From Geofilum rubicundum JCM 15548 (GTDB lineage: Bacteria > Bacteroidota > Bacteroidia > Bacteroidales > Marinilabiliaceae), in assembly GCF_000974365.1 (NCBI RefSeq), contig NZ_BAZW01000034.1, positions 1 to 44,452 on the forward strand: 44,452 nucleotides of DNA, in the 5' to 3' direction. A model generated the notes under the pieces. It searched no databases, was not told where the DNA came from, and saw only the letters and a program-made list of their open reading frames with translations. Below, one piece after another: positions 18,238 to 27,764 of this stretch. Each line of letters begins with the position of its first letter. Position 1 is the first letter of the stretch. Both the position numbers and the translations under genes were made by a program.

Positions 18238-20282
18238 ATGAGAATAATTCTGATATCTACATACCTTCTTCTCGCGTGTTCATGGATCATGAATGCGCAA
18301 AGAATTTCTGAAAGAACTCTGGATAATAGTGCCTCTCAGAGTGGCAGAACGCAGGACCCATCCGGGTCCAGCAGGGCCGCCGATGAGGCAGGGTCTGAAG
18401 CACCAGTTAAAGCCATACCCCATGAAGTAAAGAATTGGTTTTTGGTAGATTTAGGTACCAGAGCGGATACGGTACCCATCGATACGCTTTCACAGGGTTT
18501 CCAAGTGCATATGCCTGCTTATCGTGCATCCATGGCCAATGTTCGCCTGGGCAACCTGGGAGCTCCCTGGCAAGCGGCCATGGTGTCTGAAATGGCTCTG
18601 GCCCGCGAATTTGTTTTTGCAGAAAACCTGAGTTATTTTTTCAAAAGACCGGAGCAATGGCGGTACTATAATACCCGCACCCCTTATACCAATCTCTATT
18701 ATCAGTACGGGGGACCAAAGCGACGCTCCGAAGAGGCCGTGGGGGTGCTTTTTACGCAAAATATCAATAAGGAATGGAATGCGGGATTCGATTATCAGCT
18801 CATCTCCTCCATAGGGCGCTATGATGCCCAACAGGTAGAGAACCGACATTTTAGATTCTTCTCCTCCTATTCGGGCGAAAAGTATGAGATTCACGGGTCT
18901 TACGTGTATAATAAAACCGACCAATTGGAAAATGGCGGCATCATTGACGAGGATTATATTTTTAATCCGGAGGAGTATGAATATGGCCAGACCGAGAACA
19001 TACCGGTCAATTTTTATTCGGCTTCCAACCGAATTGACAACCATCAATTGTACATCAGTCAAGCGTTAAAAATCGGAAACATTTTGGTGAGCCAAAGAGA
19101 GGAGGAATCCGTGAAGTTGCCCCTGGGGACAGCGCTGCATACTTTGCACGTTGATCGTAAGCGGCGTGTTCATCGGATTGACAATCTGAACCGGTATTTA
19201 AATGAGAACCCGGAAACTTTTTTCTATCCAAATATTTATGCCGATTCAACGGCTACCCGCGACTCTGTTTATTATACATCTATAAAGAATACGTTTCAAC
19301 TTAAGTTTAATGAGGAAGCCAATGCACTGCTTCGTTTTGGCTTAAGGGCCTTTATTACCAATGAAATTGAGCAATACCGTTTTCCTGTACCCCCTCGTGA
19401 ATTAGGTACTTATAGTGAGCCGCCGGTCTACCTGCAGGGTGATTCTGCCTTTTCCACCACCTTGATTGGGGGACAAATTTTTAAGAATTTGGGCGAGCAG
19501 TTTAGATGGAATGCCGGCATGCGTTTCTATTTTCAGGGGTACCGATCCGGCGACAGTGAGCTCACCGGAGCTTTAAACAGTCAGTTCCGTGTACTGGCTG
19601 ATACCGCGCAGTTGTTTGCCGATGGAGGTCTTTATCTGACTTCTCCCACTTATTTTGAGAGCCGTTATTACTCCAATCATTTTCAGTGGGCGAATGGTTT
19701 TGATAAAGTTCAAACGATGCGGCTCAGAGGCGGTGCTCACATTCCTACACGCCGCCTGGAGCGTCGGTAGAAGGACGGTTTATCAATGATTATGTTTTTT
19801 GGAACCGGCAGGCTTTGCCAGAGCAAACCAGTGCCTTTTTATCATTGATTGAATTTAAGTTGTCCAAGCACTTTTCATTGGGGGGTTTTCATAGTCGCAA
19901 TACCTTGCTTTATCAGGTGAGTAGTCATCAGGATATTATTCCTTTACCCGAATGGTCGGTATTTAGCTCCAATTATTATCAGAATAAACTGTTTAAGGTC
20001 TTGTTTTTTCAGCTGGGCTTTGATTTAAGATACAGTTCCCCCTGGTATGCGCCGGCTTATATGCCTGCCACCGGTCAGTTTTATGCCCAAAATTACCGGC
20101 AGGTGGGCGATTATCCTTTTGTGGATGTTTTTCTTAATATGCAGTTGAAGCGGGCCCGCATATTTATAAAAATGGATCATGTGAATCAGGGGACGCCTTC
20201 CAATGATTATTTTTTGACACCCTTTTATCCGGCAAACCCTTCCGGACTGCGATTTGGCGTGTCGTGGAATTTTTATGATTAA
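18238..20282 (+). CDS. Putative porin, Porin_10 family (frameshift near 19761)
   Basis: Outer-membrane beta-barrel. The N-terminal signal (MRIILISTYLLLACSWIMNAQ) can be read as a normal signal peptide; LLAC also resembles a lipobox, but that is less likely for a porin. A polar linker follows (about 22-70). The family core then includes NTRTPYTNLYYQYGGPKRR, GFDYQL, ENGGIIDEDYIFNP and many barrel strands. The frame stops falsely at 19768-19770. One G near 19761 (GAG GCG TCG) restores RRLEASVEGRFINDYVFW and a 681-residue protein ending in the terminal aromatic FGVSWNFYD. A GTG 27 bases upstream is a possible but less likely start. Substrate unknown. Confidence 0.85.
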
Positions 20283-20367
20283 TTGGACAGGTTGCTGGTA
20301 CCAAATTTCTGCTTAAATTTGGAATCTGCATTTGATGGCAGGGAGATGTTTTATTTAAAACACAGAT

Positions 20368-21795
20368 ATGGGAAAAATCTACTATGCAGTTCTTTTTTTG
20401 TTGGTGTTGGGAGTAGTTGGTTGCAAGCAGTCGGGGGATAGAAAAAAGACACAGGATGAGATCCTTATTGAAGTGCCTGATTTGCCGAAGATTCTGGAAA
20501 GTGGAAAAATTCGGGTCGTGACCAATTATAATTCAACCAATTACTTTGTCTATAAAGGGCAACCAATGGGGTATCAATTTGAAATGCTTCAGGAGTTTGC
20601 CAATTTTATGGATGTCAAACTGGAAGTGACCGTTAGCAATGACTTGCAAGCTAATTTTGAGGCACTTCAGAATGGTCAACTCGATATTATTGCCAGCAGT
20701 CTGGCTGTAACCAGAGAAACGGAGAATCATGTGGCCTTTACGGAACCACATAGTTTTAGTCGCCAGGTACTGGTGCAGCAAGCTTATACGCCTGACCAGA
20801 AAGGGGATATGAATATTAAGTTCAATTCCCTGATTCGCAATCAGCTGGATTTGGCCGGAAAGAGCATCTATGTGCAAAAGGGATCTGCCTTTGTGCAAAG
20901 ACTAAGGAATTTGGCAGACGAAATCGGCGACAGTATTCATATTGTGGAGATCCCGGATTATGAGGTGGAACAACTCATCGAATTGGTCGCTGAGGGTGAA
21001 ATTCCTTACACGGTATGCGATGAGAGTCTGGCCAAGGTCAATCTTAATTTTTATCCGAATCTGGATGTGGCCACGGCGATTAGTTTTCCTCAGAAACAGG
21101 CCTGGGCTGTCAATAAAAATGCCCCTGAATTGCTTAATGCGGTCAATAACTGGATGGTTGGATTTACCAAAACAGCTCGTTACCGTCGCATTTATCAGAA
21201 ATATTTTCTCAATAAACGATCCATCCATTTGGTGGATGCCGGCTTTCATTCCATTAAGGGTGGACAGGTTTCGATCTATGATGAATTGATTCGGGAAGAA
21301 AGTGAAACCTATGATTGGGATTGGCGACTGATTGCCTCTATTATTTATCAGGAATCCCGTTTCATACCCGATGCCGAGAGCTGGGCGGGGGCCTTGGGAC
21401 TCATGCAATTGATGCCGCAGACGGCCAATAGATTTGGGGTGGAGGCCATCACTTCCCCGCGGGAGAATATCCGGGGAGGTATGCAACTTTTGCAATGGCT
21501 GGATGGTCGCATGGCGCTGCGTATTGAAGATCCGGAGGAGCGTTTAAAGTTTGTCTTAGCTTCTTACAACGTGGGTATCGGGCATGTTTTGGATGCCATG
21601 AGATTGGCTGAAAAAAATGGAAAAGATGCCAAGGTCTGGGATGACAATGTGGATTATTTTATTCTTAATAAGTCCAATCCCAAGTACTACAATGATCCCG
21701 TGGTTGAATTTGGTTACTGCCGTGGAGAGGAGCCTTATCACTATGTCAGAGAGATTCTGGAGAGGTATGAGCATTACAAGAACGTAATGCGTTAG
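20368..21795 (+). CDS. mltF: Membrane-bound lytic transglycosylase, MltF-like
   Basis: 475 residues. Lipoprotein signal with lipobox LGVVGC (Cys about 19) suggests membrane anchoring. Residues about 45-270 form a solute-binding-protein family 3 domain (GKIRVVTNYNSTNYFVY; DIIASSLAVTRET). Residues about 300-430 form the SLT domain, with catalytic Glu329 in IIYQESRF, then AGALGLMQLMPQTA and the VLASYNVGIGHV motif. This order is that of MltF, which cleaves glycan strands to 1,6-anhydro-MurNAc ends. The 3' end overlaps the opposing Nudix gene by 50 bases. Confidence 0.92.
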   Translation: MGKIYYAVLFLLVLGVVGCKQSGDRKKTQDEILIEVPDLPKILESGKIRVVTNYNSTNYFVYKGQPMGYQFEMLQEFANFMDVKLEVTVSNDLQANFEALQNGQLDIIASSLAVTRETENHVAFTEPHSFSRQVLVQQAYTPDQKGDMNIKFNSLIRNQLDLAGKSIYVQKGSAFVQRLRNLADEIGDSIHIVEIPDYEVEQLIELVAEGEIPYTVCDESLAKVNLNFYPNLDVATAISFPQKQAWAVNKNAPELLNAVNNWMVGFTKTARYRRIYQKYFLNKRSIHLVDAGFHSIKGGQVSIYDELIREESETYDWDWRLIASIIYQESRFIPDAESWAGALGLMQLMPQTANRFGVEAITSPRENIRGGMQLLQWLDGRMALRIEDPEERLKFVLASYNVGIGHVLDAMRLAEKNGKDAKVWDDNVDYFILNKSNPKYYNDPVVEFGYCRGEEPYHYVREILERYEHYKNVMR

Positions 21796-22425
21796 CCCAA
21801 AAGGGGGCTCTGGCCTTAAAGACTTCAATTAATTCACTTAATATCATGGCAGTGGCACCCCAAATGTGCTTGCCATGGACATCATAATAGGGGGCTTCGA
21901 TGGTTATGCCTTGTATGTGATGAATTTTTTTGGTTTGGAAAGGCTGTGTCAATAGTTGATGGGCGCTGGCTCGATGACTTCGGAAACTTCAAAGGGACTG
22001 GGATTGAATCGCAAATTCTTGTGGATGTAACCCACCTGGGGGGACACATGAAAGTGGCTGTTGGGGATGTAGATTTGTGTGAGTTCCCCGATGTATTCCA
22101 CCGATTCCGTGCTGATGCCCAGTTCTTCACGGGTTTCTCGTAAAGCGGTATCCCAATTATCTTTATCTGTTTTCTCCCGTTTTCCGCCAGGCAAACTGAT
22201 TTGCCCGCTGTGCGGGCCCTGGTAGAGGGGACGTTGAATAAAGGGGATTTTGAGCCCCTGATCCGATGGGTATAACAGGATGAGCACGCTGCTTTGAATG
22301 GCTTCGGAAGTGTCACTCGAATTGTAGCGCTTTAAGCGCTCTGATGGTGCCATTTTCTCCTGTGCCTTTAGGCCCGGCAGTGGAGGCTGAAGTGCATTTC
22401 GTAAGGATGTTTTCCATGACAACAT
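21746..22425 (-). CDS. Nudix hydrolase, CoA pyrophosphatase type (frameshift near 21952)
   Basis: Predicted to cleave CoA or a related dinucleotide. From ATG at 22425 (MLSWKTSL) the protein carries the CoAse preamble GPHSGQISLPGGK followed by the Nudix box (ALRETREELGI). The frame stops falsely after INY; the next frame continues LTQPFQTKKI and YYDVHGKHIWGATAMILSE, a conserved family end. One restored base at 21951-21953 (T or another base) yields 226 residues. The last 15 or so residues are antisense to the end of the transglycosylase gene and may be an artefact of another small error. An upstream in-frame extension to 22530 is possible but overlaps a terminator. Confidence 0.85.
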
Positions 22426-22512
22426 ATCAACTGCTTTTCCTTGGTTAAAATTTATAGTGTTTCCCAGTGTAAATTTAAGGATTTCGATGCATAGTTGTAG
22501 CCCGGAGTAAAT

Positions 22513-22551
22513 AAAAAAGCCACTCTTCACGTTTGAAGATGTGGCTTTTTT
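22513..22551 (-). terminator. Bidirectional intrinsic terminator upstream of the Nudix gene
   Basis: Long inverted repeat: AAAAAAGCCAC (22513-22523) pairs with GTGGCTTTTTT (22541-22551), and the inner TCTTCA/TGAAGA extends the stem. A/T runs flank both sides. It ends leftward transcription from the FtsX-type permease, about 260 bases after that gene. Confidence 0.8.
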
Positions 22552-22812
22552 GTCCCATTACTAATCTAAACCTATACTTACTATTATAAAAAGCATGCCA
22601 TAAATGCCTTTTTCCCGGGCGCTGGGGCAGATATTTTTTGTGTTTTTGGAATATTGTTTTTTAAGTGGTTGGTTTTTAGAGGTCTGTGTAGGTTTCCTGG
22701 CTTCGGGATGTGGCCTCCGGTCATGGGCGAAACTTCCCGTTTTAAAAAGACAGAATGGAGGTTTCATGAATTGCGTTCGATATCGGACAGTAGCTGTTCG
22801 ATATCAGTCAGC
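22552..22812. other. Gene-free stretch after the permease gene
   Basis: Together with the terminator this makes 387 bases between the Nudix start and the permease stop. I find no convincing gene. A 10-base direct repeat GTTCGATATC occurs at 22776-22785 and 22797-22806, 21 bases apart. Read leftward it would encode a short repeat, DIEQLLSDIER, without a start codon; it could be a remnant. Confidence 0.5.
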
Positions 22813-24057
22813 TTACTCAAATTGTATGGCTTTGACAGGAGAAATGCGGGCGGCCAGATAGGACGGCCCAATCATCATTAAAAAGATGACCAGGACGGCC
22901 CCCAGATTAAGCAACAAAAGATGAAGCGGGGTGAGCATGATGGGAACAGTGCTGAGGAAATAGTTGGCCGGATCCAGCTCGAATACACCAAATTGCTTTT
23001 GTACGACTGCAATGGAAATGCCAATAATGTTCCCCCAAATGAGCCCTCTGGCAGCGATGCGGGTGGCTAAGTAAAGAAAAATTCGGCGTAGGGGCCAGTC
23101 GGCCATTCCAAGGGCCTTAAGAATACCAATCATATTGGTGCGCTCCAGAATGAGAATCAGAAGTCCGGAAATCATATTGAATCCCGCTACCAGCACAATG
23201 AGCAGAATAATAACTGCAATATTCATATCGAGTAAATCGAGCCAGCCAAAAATTTGAGGTTGGGTCTGTCGAATGGTTTGTGTGCGCAATAAATGGCCAT
23301 CCGGCGAAATGTAATCTGCCGTCACATCGTAAACAGCGATCCCTTTTTGGTCGGTCTGGTCAAAATCATCAATAATGATCTCGTACCCGGCAATTTGCGC
23401 GTCGCTCCAATTGTTAAGGCCTTGAATTTGTCGAATGTCTGCTATGACGTAGAGTTTGTCCAAATCGGGCAGGTGACTGTTGTAAATGCCGGAAATGGTA
23501 TAACGCCTGGCTCTGATTTGATCCTGGAAAAAGTACATGAAGATGTCGTCACCCACCTCAATGCCTAACATCTGTGAGAGGGTTTCAGAAATTAAAATAT
23601 GCGTAGAAGGCTGGTCGCTTAGGATGTCCGGCAGTTGGCCACGGGTGAGTATGGACTCCAGGAAGGAGGCGTTGTAATCTGAACCGATTCCTTTTAAAAC
23701 AACCCCTTGCATTTCATCATCCGTTTTGATAAGTCCCGGCTTGGTAGCAAAGCGTTGCACATTTAAAACACCGGAAATGTCTTTAATGGATTCCACCAAT
23801 TGGGCATCGTGTATGATGGGGTTGGATTCATAACTGAAGTTAAAGTCATAGTTGACCACCTGAATGTGGCTGCCAAAACCAATGATTTTTTCGCGTATCT
23901 CCTTCTTAAAACCGTTGCCAATGGCCAGTGACAGAATCATGACGACCATGCCTATAATGATTCCGGCTACAGCGACTTTTAATACGGGACCCGCAAAGTT
24001 TTTTCCTGATACACCACCGGAATTGATCTTGCCTGCTATGAAATATTCTGGTTTCAA
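22813..24057 (-). CDS. FtsX-type ABC transporter permease (LolC/LolE-like)
   Basis: 414 residues. A first membrane helix (VLKVAVAGIIIGMVVMILSLAIG, partly, about 26-48) is followed by a large MacB-like periplasmic domain (about 50-265). Three further helices lie near 270-300, 330-350 and 370-400. The C-terminus is ISPVKAIQFE, typical of the FtsX/LolE family. The start is TTG (no ATG in a suitable position), 17 bases from a -7 promoter element. No ATPase gene is adjacent, so the partner is encoded elsewhere. Lipoprotein release is the best-known role of the family, not demonstrated here. Confidence 0.88.
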   Translation of the reverse strand: MKPEYFIAGKINSGGVSGKNFAGPVLKVAVAGIIIGMVVMILSLAIGNGFKKEIREKIIGFGSHIQVVNYDFNFSYESNPIIHDAQLVESIKDISGVLNVQRFATKPGLIKTDDEMQGVVLKGIGSDYNASFLESILTRGQLPDILSDQPSTHILISETLSQMLGIEVGDDIFMYFFQDQIRARRYTISGIYNSHLPDLDKLYVIADIRQIQGLNNWSDAQIAGYEIIIDDFDQTDQKGIAVYDVTADYISPDGHLLRTQTIRQTQPQIFGWLDLLDMNIAVIILLIVLVAGFNMISGLLILILERTNMIGILKALGMADWPLRRIFLYLATRIAARGLIWGNIIGISIAVVQKQFGVFELDPANYFLSTVPIMLTPLHLLLLNLGAVLVIFLMMIGPSYLAARISPVKAIQFE

Positions 24058-24073
24058 CTTCTTTGGTTTTGGG

Positions 24074-24081
24074 CAAAGGTA
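24074..24081 (-). promoter_or_regulatory. Putative -7 promoter element for the FtsX-type permease
   Basis: The minus strand reads TACCTTTG, a full TAnnTTTG match, 17 bases before the TTG start. This supports the TTG start and a short leader. No -33 match is seen. Confidence 0.4.
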
Positions 24082-24155
24082 TTAAAATTTTTGGTGATGC
24101 TTGAGTGTCTTCGGTCGCGGTAACCGAACAAGGTCATTTTATTGGAAGGCTTGCT

Positions 24156-24503
24156 TTATTGTCCGGCATCGTAATAAAGCACTTCCACTTCTTCAATGGT
24201 AATGATGCCTCCCGCCCCCGCTTTTTTCATGAGTTTGCTGATGATGCCGGCAAAGTCCGTTAGGCGGTCACGGTAGTCAATCAGCTCTATAACCATGGGC
24301 TGGTCATTTGAAAGTGCAAAAATCTTGACGCTTTGGTGGATGCTCTGTGCGCCATAATTTAAAACGCCTTTTGTAACAGTGGCGCCACTGATTTTATATT
24401 TTTTGGCGGCAAAAACGATGGCTTCATGCAAAGGACGTTGGTATACCAGATCGTTTTCGCCAACAATGATTTTTAATTTGGCGGCCTTACCTAATAAGTG
24501 CAT
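24156..24503 (-). CDS. DUF190 (PII-like) protein
   Basis: 115 residues, cytoplasmic, with a ferredoxin-like fold expected. Family features are the start AAKLKIIVGENDLVYQRPLHEAIV, then KISGATVTKGVLNYG and VIELIDYRDRLTDF. DUF190 proteins resemble PII signalling trimers and are often near fluoride channel (CrcB) genes; no such gene is visible here. Ligand and role unknown. It is 98 bases upstream of the permease gene and divergent from fusA2. Confidence 0.85.
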   Translation of the reverse strand: MHLLGKAAKLKIIVGENDLVYQRPLHEAIVFAAKKYKISGATVTKGVLNYGAQSIHQSVKIFALSNDQPMVIELIDYRDRLTDFAGIISKLMKKAGAGGIITIEEVEVLYYDAGQ

Positions 24504-24640
24504 AGTTGGTAGATTAGTTTCTTCCTCAATTTAGTAAGAACCTGCCATATATTCAACAGACAAAATGAAATTTAATGTTTGAGTTGTAAAACATAAAAAT
24601 ATTCAAAAAAAGTCAAGCAACTTTAACGCTTCCTTACTTG

Positions 24641-24648
24641 TATCTTTA
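24641..24648 (+). promoter_or_regulatory. Possible -7 element for fusA2
   Basis: TATCTTTA, one mismatch to TAnnTTTG, lies 85 bases before the ATG in the 229-base divergent region. This would leave a leader of about 77 bases, longer than for most genes here. No clear -33 element. Confidence 0.3.
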
Positions 24649-24732
24649 GAGAATATTATTAATTTTGGAGGTGTGCCCTTATTATTAGAGTTTTACTGAC
24701 ATTCATTTATTAACCTTTTTAAATGTTTTACC

Positions 24733-26886
24733 ATGAAGGTATATCTAAGCGATCAAATCAAAAATATCTCACTCCTTGGTAGTAGCGGCTCGGGAAAAAC
24801 CACCCTGGCCGAATCAATGCTTTTCGAGGGTGGGGTGGTTAGCCGGAGAGGCGATGTTGATAGTAAGAACACAGTGTCCGATTATAACCGGGTAGAGCAT
24901 GAATACGGCTACTCGGTTTTTTCGTCTGTTTTGTATACTGAATGGTTGGGTAAGAAACTGAATTTTATTGACTGTCCCGGTGCGGATGATTTTATAAATG
25001 GTGCCATTACTTCATTAAATGTGACAGATACTGCACTGATGTTGCTCAATGCTACGCGTGGGGTGGAGGTAGGTACCCAGAACCTGTTTCGCTATACCGA
25101 AAAATACAATAAGCCTGTCATTTTCGTGGCCAACCAATTGGATCATGAAAAGGCCAATTTTGAATCTACGATCGAATCTGTTTATGAATCTTTCGGCAAA
25201 AAGGCCGTTCTGGTTCAGTACCCTGTGAATGCCGGACCCGATTTTAATGCGGTAGTGGATGTACTAAAAATGAAAATGTATCAGTGGGGACCCAATGGTG
25301 GTGAACCTCAGGTTTTGGATATTCCTGACAGTGAAAAGGAGAAGGCAGATGAACTGCACAACGCTTTGGTGGAGTCCGCTGCTGAGAACGATGAAAACTT
25401 AATGGAGCTCTTCTTTGAAAAAGGGTCGTTGGATGAGGAAGAAATGCGAAGGGGTATAAGAAAAGGTATGGTGGCCCGTGATTTGTTTCCGGTTTTTTGT
25501 GTTTCGGCAGAAAAAGACATGGGGGTTCGTCGCTTAATGGAATTTTTGGGGAATATTGTGCCATTTGTTTCTGAAATGCCCAAGCCGGTAACGAAGGACA
25601 ATGTTGAGGTGGCACCCGATGCCGATGGCCCGGCTTCTATTTTTGTGTTCAAAACCAGTATTGAACCGCATTTGGGTGAGGTGAGTTATTTCAAGGTGAT
25701 GTCGGGTAAAGTCAAAGAGGGCGATGATCTGGTTAATATGAACAGGGATGCCAAGGAGCGCTTGTCCCAATTGTATTGTGTGGCCGGTAATAACCGCCAG
25801 AAGGTTTCTGAATTGGTGGCCGGGGATATTGGTGCCACCGTTAAATTAAAGGAAACAAAAACCAATCACACACTCAATGTCAAAGGTTGTAACTACATCT
25901 TTGACGCCATTAAGTATCCCGACCCGAAGTACCGTATAGCTATTAAACCCGAGAATGAGGGGGACGAAGAGAAGTTGGGCGAAATATTGACCCGCATTCA
26001 TGAGGAAGATCCGACCATTCTGGTGGAGTATTCTAAGGAATTGAAGCAGATCATTGTTCACGGACAGGGAGAGTTTCATCTGAACACCATGAAGTGGCGG
26101 ATTGAAAACAACGACAAACTGAATTTGACTTTTCATAATCCGAAAATTCCTTATCGGGAAACCATCACCAAACAGGCGCGAGCGATTACCGCCATAAGAA
26201 GCAATCCGGCGGTGCCGGGCAATTCGGTGAGGTGCACATGGTTATTGAGCCTTATCACGAGGGGATGCCTGCACCCACGGTTTATAAGTTTAACGGACAG
26301 GAATTTAAAATGAGCGTTCGGGGAACGGAGGAAGTTAATTTGCCCTGGGTGGGAAACTGATTTTCTGCAACTGTATTGTCGGTGGTTCCATTGACACACG
26401 TTTCTTGCCGGCCATTTTGAAAGGCTTAATGGAGAAGATGGAAGAAGGCCCTTTAACCGGCTCTTATGCACGTGATATCCGGGTATGTGTGTATGATGGC
26501 AAGATGCACCCGGTTGATTCCAATGAAATTTCGTTTAAGTTGGCCGGACGAAATGCCTTCCGGACTGCGTTTAAAGAGGCCGGGCCCAAAATTCTGGAGC
26601 CGGTTTATGAGGTGGAAGTGCGCGTGCCTGGTGATCGCATGGGGGACGTTATGAGTGATTTGCAGGGACGCCGGGCCATTATTGAGGGTATGAGCAGTGA
26701 AAAGGGTTTTGAGGTTATCAAGCCAAAGTGCCGCTTAAGGAAATGAATAAGTACTCGACTTCTTTAAGTTCCATTACCGGTGGTCGTGCTTCTTACACCA
26801 TGAAATATGCCAGCTACGAAAAAGTGCCGCCTGAAGTACAGGAGCAGTTACTGGCAGCCTATGAGTCTGAGCAGAATGAAGATTAG
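24733..26886 (+). CDS. fusA2: Elongation factor G paralog, EF-G2/FusA2 type (three frameshifts)
   Basis: Ribosomal translocase paralog; repaired length 718 residues. G1 loop GSSGSGKTT (16-24), G4 NQLD (134-137), then EF-G domains II-V. The G3 motif is DCPGADDF (80-87): position 84 is Ala where EF-G has the catalytic His (DTPGHVDF), and the switch I RGIT motif is replaced by EYGYS. This matches the Bacteroides EF-G2 group described as acting without GTP hydrolysis. Three one-base losses break the frame: near 26182 (restores RADYRHKKQSGG or RGDYR), 26346-26349 (restores LPWGGKL) and 26722 (restores KAKVPLKEM). All three repairs together give an exact frame to the stop at 26884-26886. Confidence 0.9.
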
Positions 26887-26916
26887 TATTTGTTTGAGGT
26901 TTGTTAAATATCAAGT

Positions 26917-26947
26917 AAAACGGCTGCCTTTAATGGGCAGCCGTTTT
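26917..26947. terminator. Bidirectional terminator between fusA2 and trpA
   Basis: AAAACGGCTGCC (26917-26928) pairs perfectly with GGCAGCCGTTTT (26936-26947). It lies between the convergent stops of fusA2 and trpA, with A/T runs on both sides, so it can serve both transcripts. Confidence 0.9.
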
Positions 26948-26993
26948 TGTCAATAAGCTTTATGCTACATCATCGGTCTGGATTATTCAATTA

Positions 26994-27764
26994 TCAGCCC
27001 TTGATGGAAGCGACAAAGTTTTTAATGTCGACCGTGAGATCCTTGCTTTCTTCCAGCATTTTGATGAAGGCGCTTCCAATAATGGCCCCATTGGCGTATT
27101 GACAAACCTGCCGGTAACTGCTGCGGTCGCTGATGCCAAAACCCACCATTTTGGGTGAGTTGAGTTTCATGGCATTGATTCGGTTGAAGTAATCCAGCTG
27201 GAACTGATTCAGGCCGGTGGTAGCGCCTGTTACTGCCGCCGAGGAAACCATGTATAAAAACCCTTTGGCATTTTGATCCAGCATTTGGACACGCTCGGAA
27301 GGTGTTTGCGGAGTTATCAAAAAGGTGTTGCTGATGTTGCGGGCTTCAAAGAGGTCGCGGTATTTTTCATGGTAGAGTTCATAGGGTAAATCCGGAAGGA
27401 TGAGTCCATCCACCCCCACTTCTGCGCATTGGTCGATGAAGCGCTCCATGCCAAATTTTAATACCGGATTGAGGTAGCCCATCAAAATGACCGGCATGGT
27501 AATGCTTTGTCGCATGTCGGCCAATTGCTGAAACAGGACCTGAAGGCTCATGCCGTTGGCCAATGCCTGTGTGCTGCTCTTCTGAATGACAGGGCCATCC
27601 GCCAGCGGGTCCGAAAAAGGCATGCCAATCTCTACAAAATCGACCCCTGCTTTTTGAAGGGCCTGGAGAATGGTATTGGTATCGTTCAATTGTGGAAAGC
27701 CTGCCGTGAAATAGATCGAAAGCAGATCTTTCTTTGTATCCAAAAGTGTTTTGAGTCGGTTCAT
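26994..27764 (-). CDS. trpA: Tryptophan synthase alpha subunit
   Basis: Splits indole-3-glycerol phosphate to indole and glyceraldehyde 3-phosphate, passing indole to TrpB. 256 residues. Catalytic Glu45 (FVEIGMPFSDP) and Asp56 (PLADGPVIQ) have the canonical 11-residue spacing. Phosphate-binding loops VSSAAVTGA and GFGISDR are present. It is the last gene of the trp operon; its ATG shares one base with the trpB stop, typical of translational coupling for this two-subunit enzyme. Confidence 0.98.
   Translation of the reverse strand: MNRLKTLLDTKKDLLSIYFTAGFPQLNDTNTILQALQKAGVDFVEIGMPFSDPLADGPVIQKSSTQALANGMSLQVLFQQLADMRQSITMPVILMGYLNPVLKFGMERFIDQCAEVGVDGLILPDLPYELYHEKYRDLFEARNISNTFLITPQTPSERVQMLDQNAKGFLYMVSSAAVTGATTGLNQFQLDYFNRINAMKLNSPKMVGFGISDRSSYRQVCQYANGAIIGSAFIKMLEESKDLTVDIKNFVASIKG

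Noticed and set aside
22561-22861. Overlapping short frames on both strands after the permease gene
   Set aside because: No start context, no family motifs; the region ends in a terminator. Treated as non-coding.
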